Made by a program: the position numbers and the translations under genes
Part shown: one piece after another, positions 28,178 through 37,329 of the stretch
Numbering within the stretch: the stretch's first letter is position 1
How the letters are laid out: each line of letters begins with the position of its first letter
Source: Nereida ignava
Lineage (GTDB): Bacteria; Pseudomonadota; Alphaproteobacteria; Rhodobacterales; Rhodobacteraceae
Direction: 5' to 3'
DNA length: 64,000 nt
Assembly (NCBI RefSeq): GCF_001049735.1
Contig: NZ_CVPC01000002.1
Coordinates: 186,001-250,000 of the forward strand
Notes under the pieces: generated by a model
Databases searched by the model: none
Told to the model about the DNA's origin: nothing
What the model saw: the letters and a program-made list of their open reading frames with translations, nothing else

Positions 28178-28966
28178 ATGACACGCATCGACGACACATT
28201 TGCCCGTCTCAAAACCCAGAACCAAAAGGCATTCGTCGCCTATATCATGGCCGGTGATACGGATTATGATACCTCGCTTGAGGTGTTGCAGGGGCTGCCC
28301 GATGCGGGCGTCGATATTATTGAGCTTGGTGTGCCGTTTACAGATCCGATGGCCGATGGCTCCACGATTCAGTTGGCGGGCCAGCGCGCATTGGCAGGGG
28401 GTCAAACCCTCACCAAGACGCTGCAAATTGCGACTAAATTTCGTGAGACAAACCAGACAACCCCAATTGTTCTGATGGGCTATTACAATCCGATCTATTC
28501 AATGGGCGTTGATACGTTTCTTACCGCCGCATCAGAGGCTGGCATCGACGGCCTGATTATTGTGGACTTACCGCCAGAAGAAGACGTGGAGCTTTGCTTG
28601 CCTGCGCAAGAAGCTGGCCTGAACTTTATCCGCCTCGCGACCCCCACATCTGATGCTGCGCGCCTGCCCAAGGTGCTGCAAAACACCTCTGGCTTTGTTT
28701 ATTACGTGTCTATGACCGGCGTGACCGGTAGTGCCGCAGTCCAAGCCGTTGATGTAAAACCAGAAGTTGACCGCATCAAAGCCTCTACTGATTTGCCTGT
28801 GATTGTTGGATTTGGCGTGAAAACACCCGAAGCTGCACGCGATATTGCAGCGATCGCAGATGGTACTGTTGTAGGATCTGCCATCGTTGAGCGGATTGGT
28901 CGCGGCGATGCGCCCGCCGATGTGTTGAGCTTTGTAAAAACCCTTGCCGATGCGGCCCATAGCTAA
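28178..28966 (+). CDS. trpA: Tryptophan synthase alpha chain
   Basis: This 262-residue TIM barrel converts indole-3-glycerol phosphate to indole and glyceraldehyde-3-phosphate. Catalytic Glu49 (in [15 protein letters not shown]) and Asp60 are in place. YYNPIYSMG and [11 protein letters not shown] are further family segments. It is followed 12 bp later by trpB, the reverse of the common trpB-trpA order. Confidence 0.96.
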   Translation: MTRIDDTFARLKTQNQKAFVAYIMAGDTDYDTSLEVLQGLPDAGVDIIELGVPFTDPMADGSTIQLAGQRALAGGQTLTKTLQIATKFRETNQTTPIVLMGYYNPIYSMGVDTFLTAASEAGIDGLIIVDLPPEEDVELCLPAQEAGLNFIRLATPTSDAARLPKVLQNTSGFVYYVSMTGVTGSAAVQAVDVKPEVDRIKASTDLPVIVGFGVKTPEAARDIAAIADGTVVGSAIVERIGRGDAPADVLSFVKTLADAAHS

Positions 28967-28978
28967 AGGAACAGACCG

Positions 28979-30223
28979 ATGACTGAACTTTTTAACAGCT
29001 TTATGAACGGGCCTGACGAGAACGGCCGCTTTGGTGATTTCGGCGGGCGGTTTGTTTCTGAAACGCTTATGCCACTCATCCTCGAGCTTGAAGCGCAGTA
29101 CGAGAACGCCAAAACCGACGATAGCTTTTGGGCCGAGATGCATGATCTTTGGACCCATTACGTGGGCCGCCCGTCGCCGCTCTATTTCGCAGAGCGCATG
29201 ACCGAGGCCCTTGGTGGCGCTAAAATTTATCTCAAGCGCGACGAGCTGAACCACACAGGCGCACACAAGATTAACAACGTTTTGGGCCAGATTATTTTGG
29301 CGCGCCGCATGGGCAAGACACGTATTATTGCCGAGACCGGAGCAGGGCAGCACGGTGTAGCAACAGCGACCGTTTGTGCGAAGTTCGGCCTGAAATGCGT
29401 TGTTTATATGGGTGCGCATGACGTTGAACGTCAAGCGCCTAACGTGTTCCGTATGCGGCTTTTGGGCGCTGAGGTCGTGCCTGTAACCTCAGGCCGCGGT
29501 ACGTTGAAGGATGCCATGAATGATGCGCTGCGCGATTGGGTTACCAATGTGCGCGATACGTTTTACTGCATTGGCACTGTGGCAGGACCACACCCGTATC
29601 CTGCGATGGTCCGTGATTTTCAGTCAATCATCGGCAAAGAGACACGCGAACAAATGGACGCAGCAGAAGGGCGCTTGCCCGATACAGTGATTGCCTCGAT
29701 CGGTGGTGGGTCCAACGCGATGGGGCTGTTTTACCCGTTCCTTGACGATGAAAGCGTTAACATCATTGGTGTTGAGGCGGGCGGTAAAGGCGTAAACGCA
29801 AAGATGGAGCATTGTGCGTCTTTGACGGGCGGTCGCCCAGGCGTGCTGCACGGCAATCGCACGTATTTGCTGCAAGATGACGACGGACAAATCCTCGAGG
29901 GGTTCTCGATTTCTGCGGGTCTTGATTACCCGGGCATCGGTCCTGAGCATGCGTGGCTTCACGACATTGGTCGGGCGCAATATGTCAGCATCACCGATAA
30001 AGAAGCGCTTGAAGCGTTTAAGTTCAGCTGTGAGCGGGAAGGCATTATTCCCGCACTTGAGCCATCACACGCCTTGGCCCATGTGATGAAGATCGCGCCA
30101 GAACTTCCGAAAGATCATTTGTTGGTGATGAACATGTGCGGTCGTGGAGACAAAGACATCTTCACAGTAGCGCGTGCATTCGGGTTCGATATGTCTGGAC
30201 CTGAAGGCCGGACATTCGAATAA
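28979..30223 (+). CDS. trpB: Tryptophan synthase beta chain
   Basis: This 414-residue PLP enzyme joins indole and serine to make tryptophan. The PLP lysine is in [10 protein letters not shown] (Lys97), and the phosphate-binding GGGSNAMG and the LKRDE region are present. The N-terminus [17 protein letters not shown] is typical of TrpB1. It ends the trpA-trpB pair, followed by a strong terminator. Confidence 0.96.
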   Translation: MTELFNSFMNGPDENGRFGDFGGRFVSETLMPLILELEAQYENAKTDDSFWAEMHDLWTHYVGRPSPLYFAERMTEALGGAKIYLKRDELNHTGAHKINNVLGQIILARRMGKTRIIAETGAGQHGVATATVCAKFGLKCVVYMGAHDVERQAPNVFRMRLLGAEVVPVTSGRGTLKDAMNDALRDWVTNVRDTFYCIGTVAGPHPYPAMVRDFQSIIGKETREQMDAAEGRLPDTVIASIGGGSNAMGLFYPFLDDESVNIIGVEAGGKGVNAKMEHCASLTGGRPGVLHGNRTYLLQDDDGQILEGFSISAGLDYPGIGPEHAWLHDIGRAQYVSITDKEALEAFKFSCEREGIIPALEPSHALAHVMKIAPELPKDHLLVMNMCGRGDKDIFTVARAFGFDMSGPEGRTFE

Positions 30224-30246
30224 CTTATTGTCAGCGAATTAAGATG

Positions 30247-30279
30247 GGCGGTGTAGGGCTTTCTTACATCGCCTTTTTT
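30247..30279 (+). terminator. Rho-independent terminator of trpB
   Basis: A 9-bp stem (GGCGGTGTA / TACATCGCC, one G-T pair) is followed by six T residues, 24 nt after trpB. Confidence 0.85.
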
Positions 30280-30305
30280 ATCTATCTGTGTAAATGCCAT
30301 TCAGA

Positions 30306-31815
30306 AATGTCACCGATTGCGCAAAGCAGGAATGTCACCACAGGCGCTAACGGTAGCGCAGCCTGTCAGAGTGTAGACCTCACACATCGGAGCTCTGGCT
30401 GGCTTCTCGGTCAGCGCGTTTTTGGGCGTAATATGCGTCCATCTTCGAGGGACGACCAGGCGAGCGGCGTCCTGCTTTCTGGTACCCGTTCTTGGCGCTT
30501 ACAGGTTTGACCTTCACCGTCATAGGGGCTTTGTCCTGTTCGTCTTTGATGTGTGCCAGCACCGCGCCGAGGCGCTTGTTCTCGGTGATTGAGGCGTGGG
30601 TGATCCGGCGCTCTGGGTTCAGGATTATATGGGGCAGGGCAACGCCTTTGGCGCGGACCTGAATGCGTCCATCTGCCATCTCGTAGACGTCTATATATTT
30701 GCCGACGAGGCCGCGCGTCAGATCGTTGATCTCAAGCTTGATACGTTTGCGGTCATATTTGAGCGTCAGATCCTTTGTCACGTAGCGTTTGTCGCGCAGG
30801 CAGAACACCTCCGCGAGGCGATCAGGTTCGATGTTCCGAGCGCGATGCAGGTTGTCGGGCTTGGCTGGGGCCTTTGCAAACTTGGTGTTGAAGCGCTTCA
30901 TGAATTCCGACAGGAATGCGTTGCCTTCATCCATGTTCGAAATGCCCGCAAGGCGCAGCTCTTTCACCAGTCGATCCTGCAACGTGCGATTTGCACGTTC
31001 GACACGACCTTTGGCTTGGCTGCTGTTTGCGCATAGAATCTCGATGTTTAGCTCTGCAAGCGCACGACCGAATTGGGTCATGCCAGTCATATGTTCATTG
31101 GGCTTTGCCACACGGAAAACAGTGTGTTTGTCGCTATAAAAGGCAACAGGACGACCGTGTTTGAGCAGATAGCTTTCCAAAGTGGCGAAGTAGCTGAAGG
31201 TGCTTTCCGATTGCACAAACCGCAGTTCCATCAACATGCTGGTTGCATCATCAATGAAGACGAGAAGGGTGCAGGGATCAGCCCGATCCTCGAACCAGCG
31301 ATGGTCAGACCCGTCGATCTGGATCAACTCGCCAAAGCACTCGCGACGTAATCTGGGTTGATGAAAAGTCCGCCGTTGTTTGCGCGACAGCCAGATACCA
31401 TCTTCTTACATCCACTTGCGTAACGTCTCGCGAGAGACTTTGAAACCGTGATGTTCCGCCAACATCTCCGCTGCCAGCGTCCGGCCAAAATCCTTGTAGT
31501 TCTCGTTAACCAGAGCCAAAGCGTAATCGCGCTTTGCCTTGTGGATCTTGTTGTTCGGAGCCTTGCCGCGCGCACGGTGGCGGATCGCTGGCGCGCCTTC
31601 AGTTCTATATCGCTTCAGCAATCTGAACATCTGGCGCTTCGTCACATCCAGCATGTTGGCGCCGTTCTCAACGCTCAGCCGGCCATCATCGATCTGCGCC
31701 AACACTTCCATGCGATTTAACTCGCGCTCGCTCATCATCACCCATCCCATGTCCGTTCTCCCGTTGCTCACTTGAACAAGAGAGTGACATTCCTGAATCG
31801 CACAGGGGTGACATT
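30306..31815. mobile_element. ISNCY-type insertion sequence (IS1202-like), degenerate
   Basis: An element of about 1.5 kb holds one minus-strand transposase gene and imperfect terminal inverted repeats. Both ends contain AATGTCACC at the tip and, about 11-12 nt inward, CAGGAATGTCAC (left 30327-30338; right, inverted, 31784-31795). I could not find a convincing flanking target duplication. The element lies between trpB's terminator and aroQ and disrupts no recognised gene. The exact tips are inferred from the repeat pairing. Confidence 0.75.
30380..31771 (-). pseudogene. ISNCY family transposase with in-frame stop
   Basis: A single frame of 464 codons is interrupted by TAA at 31406-31408. The N-terminal part (about 121 aa) holds a helix-turn-helix (DVTKRQMFRLLKRY) and ends at SRETLRKWM. 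After the stop the frame continues EDGIWLSRKQRRTFHQP and then an integrase-like core with IQIDGSDHRWFED, FIDDATS and NSSQAKGRVERANRTLQDRLV (DDE pattern). The family normally reads straight through this point, so one base change probably created the stop. The remaining frame could restart at TTG 31327, but would lack the DNA-binding region. Confidence 0.85.
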
Positions 31816-32008
31816 ATCGCTTTGCGGCTACACTCTACATATCGGATAATTAGTATTATGGTAATAATGTATATGCTGATCTAATGACTTGGATTAAGTA
31901 AGGCTCGTAAGGCATTGATATTACGTCGACCCTAGTCTGACTGCATCCACTGGTTGCATCGCTTTGTATAACTAGGCTAACCGTAGGCAACAAAACGAAA
32001 GCAATCCA

Positions 32009-32446
32009 ATGGCATCACTTCTTATCCTAAACGGCCCAAACCTTAACTTGTTGGGCACACGGCAGCCCGAGGTTTATGGCGCGACAACGCTGAAGGATAT
32101 TGAAGCCAAGTGTTTGACGTTGGCGCATTCGTTCGGGTTTGAGTTAAGCTTTCAGCAGTCGAACCATGAAGGTGTTTTGATCGACGCTATTCACGCCGCA
32201 AAAAGCACCCATGATCTGATCATTCTGAACGCCGGTGCCTATACGCATACATCAATTGCGCTACGCGATGCGATTGCGTCTGTGGAAGTTCCTGTGATTG
32301 AATTGCACCTGTCGAACATTCACGCCCGTGAAGACTTCCGACATACTTCGCATATCGCACCTGTCGCTGTGGGACAGATCTGCGGTTTTGGCGCGTACGG
32401 CTATGAGTTGGCACTGCACGCCGCAGCAGATTATTTGCGCAAATAG
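32009..32446 (+). CDS. aroQ: Type II 3-dehydroquinate dehydratase
   Basis: This 145-residue enzyme dehydrates 3-dehydroquinate to 3-dehydroshikimate in the shikimate pathway. It starts LLILNGPNLNLLGTRQPEVYG with catalytic Tyr23, then FQQSNHEG, and ELHLSNIHAREDFRHTS with the active-site His. Length fits the dodecameric type II family. It stands alone between the insertion sequence and a terminator; the 190 bp upstream are AT-rich. Confidence 0.95.
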   Translation: MASLLILNGPNLNLLGTRQPEVYGATTLKDIEAKCLTLAHSFGFELSFQQSNHEGVLIDAIHAAKSTHDLIILNAGAYTHTSIALRDAIASVEVPVIELHLSNIHAREDFRHTSHIAPVAVGQICGFGAYGYELALHAAADYLRK

Positions 32447-32472
32447 TCACGAAATATTTTAAGCTAAAAAAA

Positions 32473-32495
32473 AGGGCGCCACATGTGGGCGCCCT
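32473..32495 (-). terminator. Terminator of rpsB-tsf (possibly bidirectional with aroQ)
   Basis: An 8-bp GC-rich stem (AGGGCGCC / GGCGCCCT) has eight A residues on its left flank, giving a T run on the minus strand after tsf. It also lies 26 nt after aroQ and may end both transcripts. Confidence 0.85.
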
Positions 32496-32530
32496 CCTCT
32501 ATTTCTGCATCAACCGATGGGTCAGTTAAA

Positions 32531-33409
32531 TTAGCTACCAGCAGCGGTTTTTGCTACTTCAGCAGCGAAATCTTCTACTTTTTTCTCGATGCCTTCGCCA
32601 ACTTCCAAACGTGAGAAGCCAGTGATTTCGACGCCAGCTTCTTTGGCTGCTTCAGCAACTGTCAGGTCTGGGTTCACAACGAATTGTTGGTTCAGCAATG
32701 TCACTTCTGACATGTACTTTTTCATCCGGCCAACGATCATTTTCTCGATCACAGCTTCGGGCTTGCCGCTCTCACGAGCGATATCCATTTGGACGTTCTT
32801 CTCTTTTTCAACAACGGCTGGGTCCAGATCAGCTTCTGAAAGAGACGCCGGGTTAACCGCTGCGATGTGCATCGCAACCTGCTTGCCGAACGCTTCGTTA
32901 TCGCCGCTCAGCGCAACCAACACTCCGATTTTGCCCATGCCATCTGCAACAGCGTTGTGGACGTATGTCGCAACATGCGCACCTTCAAGAACACCCATGC
33001 GGCGCACAGACATGTTCTCACCAATGGTCGCAATCGCGTCATTTACGATTGTTTCAACAGTTTTCCCGTCGATTTCAGCCGCTTTAAGCGCATCAACGTC
33101 AGACACGTCCAAAGCTGCGGTAGCAATGTTGCCAACCATAGATTGGAAGTCAGCGTTTTTGCCAACAAAGTCAGTCTCTGAGTTCACTTCAACTGCAATG
33201 CCTTTACCGGCTTTAACAGCAACAGCGACAAGACCTTCAGCAGCCGTACGGCCAGATTTCTTCGCAGCTTTTGCAAGACCTTTGGTGCGAAGCCAGTCCA
33301 TTGCCGCTTCCATGTCACCATCAGTTTCAGTCAGCGCTTTTTTAGCGTCCATCATGCCTGCGCCGGATGTTTCACGCAGTTGTTTGACGAGTTGAGCAGT
33401 GATTGCCAT
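32531..33409 (-). CDS. tsf: Elongation factor Ts
   Basis: This 292-residue nucleotide exchange factor for EF-Tu begins [26 protein letters not shown], the conserved N-terminal domain, followed by the core [15 protein letters not shown] and an IAAVNPASL segment. It is second in the rpsB-tsf pair, 89 bp after rpsB, with a hairpin in the gap. Confidence 0.96.
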   Translation of the reverse strand: MAITAQLVKQLRETSGAGMMDAKKALTETDGDMEAAMDWLRTKGLAKAAKKSGRTAAEGLVAVAVKAGKGIAVEVNSETDFVGKNADFQSMVGNIATAALDVSDVDALKAAEIDGKTVETIVNDAIATIGENMSVRRMGVLEGAHVATYVHNAVADGMGKIGVLVALSGDNEAFGKQVAMHIAAVNPASLSEADLDPAVVEKEKNVQMDIARESGKPEAVIEKMIVGRMKKYMSEVTLLNQQFVVNPDLTVAEAAKEAGVEITGFSRLEVGEGIEKKVEDFAAEVAKTAAGS

Positions 33410-33439
33410 CTCAAGTCTCTCCTAAATTTAATAAGATAT

Positions 33440-33479
33440 ATCTACGAGGCTGTGGTTTCCCATCGCGCGCCCCGTAGAT
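33440..33479 (-). other. Intercistronic hairpin between rpsB and tsf
   Basis: ATCTACGAGG pairs with CCCCGTAGAT (one mismatch) around a 20-nt loop. On the minus strand it is followed by AT-rich sequence before the tsf ribosome site. It may adjust the rpsB to tsf ratio. Confidence 0.5.
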
Positions 33480-33498
33480 TTCAACACATGTGTAAAGC

Positions 33499-34278
33499 TT
33501 ACGCTTCTGCTGGTGCGTCCGCTGGTGCTTCTGCAAGGGCTTCTTCAACAGATGCCTCTTCCATTGCGCCAAGGTCGATGCCTGCAGCGCCCATCTGTGC
33601 GCTCATGCCTTCCAGAGCCGCGCGTGCAGCCAGATCGCAATACAGTGCAATCGCGCGTGCTGCGTCGTCGTTACCTGGAACGATGTAGTCAACGCCTGAT
33701 GGTGAGCAGTTTGTGTCAACGATGCCAACAACCGGAATGCCCAGCTTTTTCGCTTCGGCAATTGCCAAGTCTTCTTTTTTCACGTCGATGACGAAAAGCA
33801 GATCAGGAACACCGCCCATTTCGCGGATACCACCGAGAGACGCTTGCAGTTTGCCCTGCTCACGCTCCATGCCAAGACGCTCTTTCTTTGTGAGGCCTTC
33901 AAAGCCACGCTCAGATGCTTCGTCGATGGCTTTCAAACGTGCGATAGACTTGGAAACAGTCTGCCAGTTTGTGAGCGTGCCGCCCAACCAACGGTGGTTC
34001 ATGTAGTACTGTGCGCATTTCTCAGCAGCTTCAGCAATCGGGCGCTGCGCCTGACGCTTGGTACCAACGAAAAGCACGCGACCGCCTTTTGCGACAGTTT
34101 CCTGAACAGCGTTCAGAGCAGCGTCGAGCATTGGGACGGTTTGTGTGAGATCCATAATGTGGATGCCGTTGCGTGAGCCATAAATGAACTCTTGCATACG
34201 TGGGTTCCAGCGCTGTGTCTGGTGACCAAAGTGTACGCCTGCTTCCAAGAGCTGACGCATGGTGAAATCGACGGCCAT
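33499..34278 (-). CDS. rpsB: 30S ribosomal protein S2
   Basis: This 259-residue protein has the S2 signatures [22 protein letters not shown] near the N-terminus and [24 protein letters not shown] near residue 200. The C-terminus is an Ala/Glu-rich tail. It is preceded by a structured non-coding stretch of about 200 nt and followed by tsf. Confidence 0.96.
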   Translation of the reverse strand: MAVDFTMRQLLEAGVHFGHQTQRWNPRMQEFIYGSRNGIHIMDLTQTVPMLDAALNAVQETVAKGGRVLFVGTKRQAQRPIAEAAEKCAQYYMNHRWLGGTLTNWQTVSKSIARLKAIDEASERGFEGLTKKERLGMEREQGKLQASLGGIREMGGVPDLLFVIDVKKEDLAIAEAKKLGIPVVGIVDTNCSPSGVDYIVPGNDDAARAIALYCDLAARAALEGMSAQMGAAGIDLGAMEEASVEEALAEAPADAPAEA

Positions 34279-34420
34279 GTCCGTATCCTTTCCGGTTTAG
34301 CCTCAGCGGGGGAAGAGACAAATGTCTCAACCGGCGGACCTTTGCAGGATGTCTCCCTGCACATGGCCCATCCCCGCTTGCGGAGTTGAAGTGCTGCGCG
34401 TTTAACCCAGCACTCCAACC
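34279..34420 (-). promoter_or_regulatory. Structured rpsB leader
   Basis: The stretch before rpsB has no gene but several stems. These are AGTGCTG/CAGCACT (34390-34414), GCAGG/CCTGC (34344-34360), and an outer CCGGTT/AACCGG stem (34292-34334) that encloses a GAGAC/GTCTC hairpin (34315-34328). It could be a ribosomal-protein leader used for feedback control, as known for S2 in other bacteria; this is inference. Confidence 0.45.
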
Positions 34421-34479
34421 AGCACAAGCCCCATATTTACAGGCGCTAAACCGAAGTTTCGACCGGCATATAGAACGGC

Positions 34480-35595
34480 TTAGAGGACGGTGCGTTCAAG
34501 CACCCAGTACGCACCGATGATCGCAATGCCGAGGCTGGCAGGAATAGCAATCACAGGGCGATACCACGCTTTGTCCCGGAACCAATATCCGACAAGCGCA
34601 AAAGCCACAGCAATCACGATCAGCTGTCCAAGCTCGACACCGATGTTAAAGCCGATCAACGCTGGCAAGAACTGACCTTCTGGAATGCCGTAGACACCCA
34701 GAACTGTCGAAAAGCCCAAACCGTGCAACAAGCCGAATGCAAAAATAAGTGCCGGGCGCCAGCGGCTTAGCCCATCCGTAAAGATGTTCTCAACGGCCAC
34801 ATAAACGATTGAAAGCGCAATCAACGGCTCAACAATTGAGGGGTTAACTGTCACCGCGCCAGTGGCGCCCAAGGCCAATGTCACAGTGTGCGCCAGTGTG
34901 AATGCACTGACCTGCCACAAAAGCGGCTTCAGGCGCGCTGCTAGGAAGAAAAGACCCAAAACAAACAAAATGTGATCAAGGCCAAGCGGGACGATATGCT
35001 CGATGCCCACGGGGATGTAGCGCACGAATGTGTCCCACGCGCCCTCGGATTGCCCACCCGCAGCAGTAAGGATGGGCGACATTTCACCTGCCCCCAAAAG
35101 GCCCGCAAAACCGTTCTCGCCTGCCCCTTGTTGGCGCAAGATCAGTTGGCCGTAATTCTGCGACAATCCAGCTTGGACAGGGGCGTTTTCAGGGTTTGCT
35201 ATGGTTGCGGACATCTGTGTCAGGCGTGGCAACTCAAGATCGCTAAGGTCTTGAACCTCAACAGAATTAAGCGTGAGGACACCTGTCTCACCACCAAGCT
35301 CAATAAGGATGTTTTGAGCAATTGTGCCAAACTGCTCGCGGACACGTGTTTCAAACGCCTCAACGCTTAGTGCGCGCAGCGCATCATAATCCGCGGCGTT
35401 TGCTGCATCATCGGTGTTTTCCACCGTGGACAGGTCAATCCCCGCCAGAAAACTCTCAAAATTCCCGCCCAACTCAAGGGTAACTTCACCCTCAGAGATG
35501 GTCAGATCCGCCACGGTGGGGTTCACCTCATGTGCGCTTGCAGCAGTTGACATCGCCAGCAAAACAAACACCTTTAGCCACATGAAAAATCTCAT
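34480..35595 (-). CDS. HupE/UreJ family membrane protein
   Basis: This 371-residue protein has a signal peptide ending TAASA, so the mature chain begins HEVNPTVADL. An extracytoplasmic domain (about residues 23-190) is followed by a membrane domain with HIVPLGLDHILFVLGLFFLA, FTLAHTVTLAL and LIFAFGLLHGLGFS. The His-rich LDHILF and LAHTVTL motifs are typical of HupE/UreJ-like permeases linked to nickel or cobalt. The ATG at 35595 follows GAAGGG by about 8 nt; a second in-frame ATG lies at 35583. It is divergent from and overlaps the 5' end of the DUF4198-type gene. Confidence 0.83.
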   Translation of the reverse strand: MRFFMWLKVFVLLAMSTAASAHEVNPTVADLTISEGEVTLELGGNFESFLAGIDLSTVENTDDAANAADYDALRALSVEAFETRVREQFGTIAQNILIELGGETGVLTLNSVEVQDLSDLELPRLTQMSATIANPENAPVQAGLSQNYGQLILRQQGAGENGFAGLLGAGEMSPILTAAGGQSEGAWDTFVRYIPVGIEHIVPLGLDHILFVLGLFFLAARLKPLLWQVSAFTLAHTVTLALGATGAVTVNPSIVEPLIALSIVYVAVENIFTDGLSRWRPALIFAFGLLHGLGFSTVLGVYGIPEGQFLPALIGFNIGVELGQLIVIAVAFALVGYWFRDKAWYRPVIAIPASLGIAIIGAYWVLERTVL

Positions 35596-36394
35596 TAGTC
35601 TTACCCTTCTTACTTATTTTTGCTGTACCAGCGCATCTTTGTCGCATGAAGTGTGGCTGGATGCTGAAGAGTTTCAAGTAGAAACCAGCGAAACACTCAC
35701 CGCCGAACTCAAAAACGGACAGAATTTTGTGGGAGGTGGACTTATTTACAACCCTCGCAGCTTCACCCGCTTTGAAGTATTGAGCACAGATGGCCTTAAG
35801 CCCGTATCCGGTACGATCGGCGACCGCCCTGCCCTGAGCCTGTCAAGCCAGCCAGCAGGCCTTCAAGTCATCGGTTATGAAAGCACAGTTTCGACGCTGA
35901 CTTATAAAGAATGGGAGAAATTTCAGGCGTTCGCCGATCATAAAGATTTCACCGACATCAAAACCCGCCATGATGCCCGCGGCCTGCCCGAGACCGATTT
36001 TGTTGAGGCCTACACCCGCCATGTAAAAATGCTTGCCTGCGTCGGCACTTGTGACGGCCAAGATGCGGTGATCGGGCTTGAGACCGAACTGGTGGCGCTC
36101 GCCAACCCTTATCAGTTGGCCCCCAATACTCCCCTGCCCGTGCAACTGCTTTTGAACGGCGCGCCGCAACCTGACAGGCAGATCGAGATTTTTGCCCGCG
36201 CAGCAAATGATATAGTCGAAATCACAACAACCCGCACCAACGAAAACGGCGTGGCTGACATCATGTTGCAGCCCGATACCACCTATCTTTTGGACGCTGT
36301 GACATTGCGCGTGCCCTCTACTGAGCGGCAGGTGAAAACAAATGCGGTTTGGGATACGCTTTGGGCGGCATTGACCTTTCAGACGCCAGAGTGA
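35582..36394 (+). CDS. Secreted DUF4198-like protein
   Basis: This 270-residue protein has a signal peptide (MKNLISLTLLTYFCCTSAS) and a predicted mature start SHEVWLD. It resembles DUF4198, periplasmic proteins often beside nickel/cobalt transporters. A C-terminal Ig-like or carboxypeptidase-regulatory-like segment (LPVQLLLNGAPQPDRQIEIFA...TRTNENGVADIML) fits that family. The frame is open further upstream, but the ATG at 35582 starts the signal peptide. No clear ribosome site precedes it. With the HupE-like permease it probably forms a metal uptake unit. psuK starts 18 bp downstream. Confidence 0.75.
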   Translation: MKNLISLTLLTYFCCTSASLSHEVWLDAEEFQVETSETLTAELKNGQNFVGGGLIYNPRSFTRFEVLSTDGLKPVSGTIGDRPALSLSSQPAGLQVIGYESTVSTLTYKEWEKFQAFADHKDFTDIKTRHDARGLPETDFVEAYTRHVKMLACVGTCDGQDAVIGLETELVALANPYQLAPNTPLPVQLLLNGAPQPDRQIEIFARAANDIVEITTTRTNENGVADIMLQPDTTYLLDAVTLRVPSTERQVKTNAVWDTLWAALTFQTPE

Positions 36395-36412
36395 TCCCCT
36401 ATACCGCGCGGC

Positions 36413-37288
36413 ATGACACAGATTTTATGCATCGGATCCGTCTTGTGGGATATCATAGGGCGCCATGACCAAGAGATGGTTGCGGGCAATGACCGGCCCG
36501 GCCGGATCACGCGCCTTCCGGGTGGTGTCGCCCTCAATATTGCAATGACGCTTGCGCGTTTTGACCTTAAACCTGTGTTGCTCAGTGCCGTTGGTACAGA
36601 CGAAGAAGGCAACGAGCTGGTCCGCGCTTGCGCCACAATGGGCATGGACACAACGCAACTTTACCGCCCCAAAGACCTGCCAACAGATCGGTATATGGCG
36701 ATTGAGGGCGCAAATGGTCTGATCGCGGCGATCGCAGATGCGCATTCGCTTGAGGCCGCGGGAAGCGAAGTTCTAACCCCTTTGCAAGATGGAACACTCG
36801 GCAGCGCATTGAAACCTTATAGCGGTGTAATTGCCCTTGATGGCAATCTTACGGAAAGCCTGCTTACGCAAATCGCAAGTGATGCCTGTTTCAAAGATGC
36901 GGACCTGCGCATTGCGCCTGCCTCACCTGGTAAAGTTATGCGGCTGATGCCACTACTCACCCACCCCAAGGCCACGATTTACGTCAACCTTGAGGAAGCC
37001 GAACTGCTGACCCAACAAAAACTGAGCGATGCAAAAAGTGGTGCTGAGGCATTGGCCCAAAAAGGAGCGACACGCGTTCTAGTCACAGATGGTGCCCGCC
37101 AAGCTGCCTTCGCCGAGAGTGGCCAGATCTGGTCCGCCACGCCGCCAAAAGTGCCCCAAATGCGCGTCACAGGTGCGGGGGATACGTTCATGGCCGCCCA
37201 TATTGCAGCCGAACTTGCAGGCCGCTCGCCCGAAGATGCCTTGACCGATGGCCTTGCTGCGGCGGCCCATTACGTCTCGGGGCTATAA
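36413..37288 (+). CDS. psuK: PfkB family kinase, probable pseudouridine kinase
   Basis: This 291-residue sugar/nucleoside kinase has the PfkB N-terminal segment IGSVLWDIIGRH, the GGVALNIAMTLARF region and the C-terminal signature VTGAGDTFMAAH with the catalytic Asp. The next gene is pseudouridine-5'-phosphate glycosidase, 41 bp downstream, which points to pseudouridine as substrate. The kinase class alone would not decide this. Confidence 0.88.
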   Translation: MTQILCIGSVLWDIIGRHDQEMVAGNDRPGRITRLPGGVALNIAMTLARFDLKPVLLSAVGTDEEGNELVRACATMGMDTTQLYRPKDLPTDRYMAIEGANGLIAAIADAHSLEAAGSEVLTPLQDGTLGSALKPYSGVIALDGNLTESLLTQIASDACFKDADLRIAPASPGKVMRLMPLLTHPKATIYVNLEEAELLTQQKLSDAKSGAEALAQKGATRVLVTDGARQAAFAESGQIWSATPPKVPQMRVTGAGDTFMAAHIAAELAGRSPEDALTDGLAAAAHYVSGL

Positions 37289-37329
37289 TTTCTTTTGTTC
37301 AAAAATATCCCCGCCGGAGGCGCACATAA

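Noticed and set aside
28568-29434. Minus-strand frame of 288 codons opposite trpA/trpB
   Set aside because: trpA and trpB are certain, with catalytic residues in place; the antisense protein matches no family.
30260-31850. Target-site duplication around the insertion sequence
   Set aside because: Flanks share only short matches such as ATCGC; nothing long and exact was found. An inverted AGAGTGTAG/CTACACTCT pair (30368, 31828) lies at unequal distances from the tips and may be chance.
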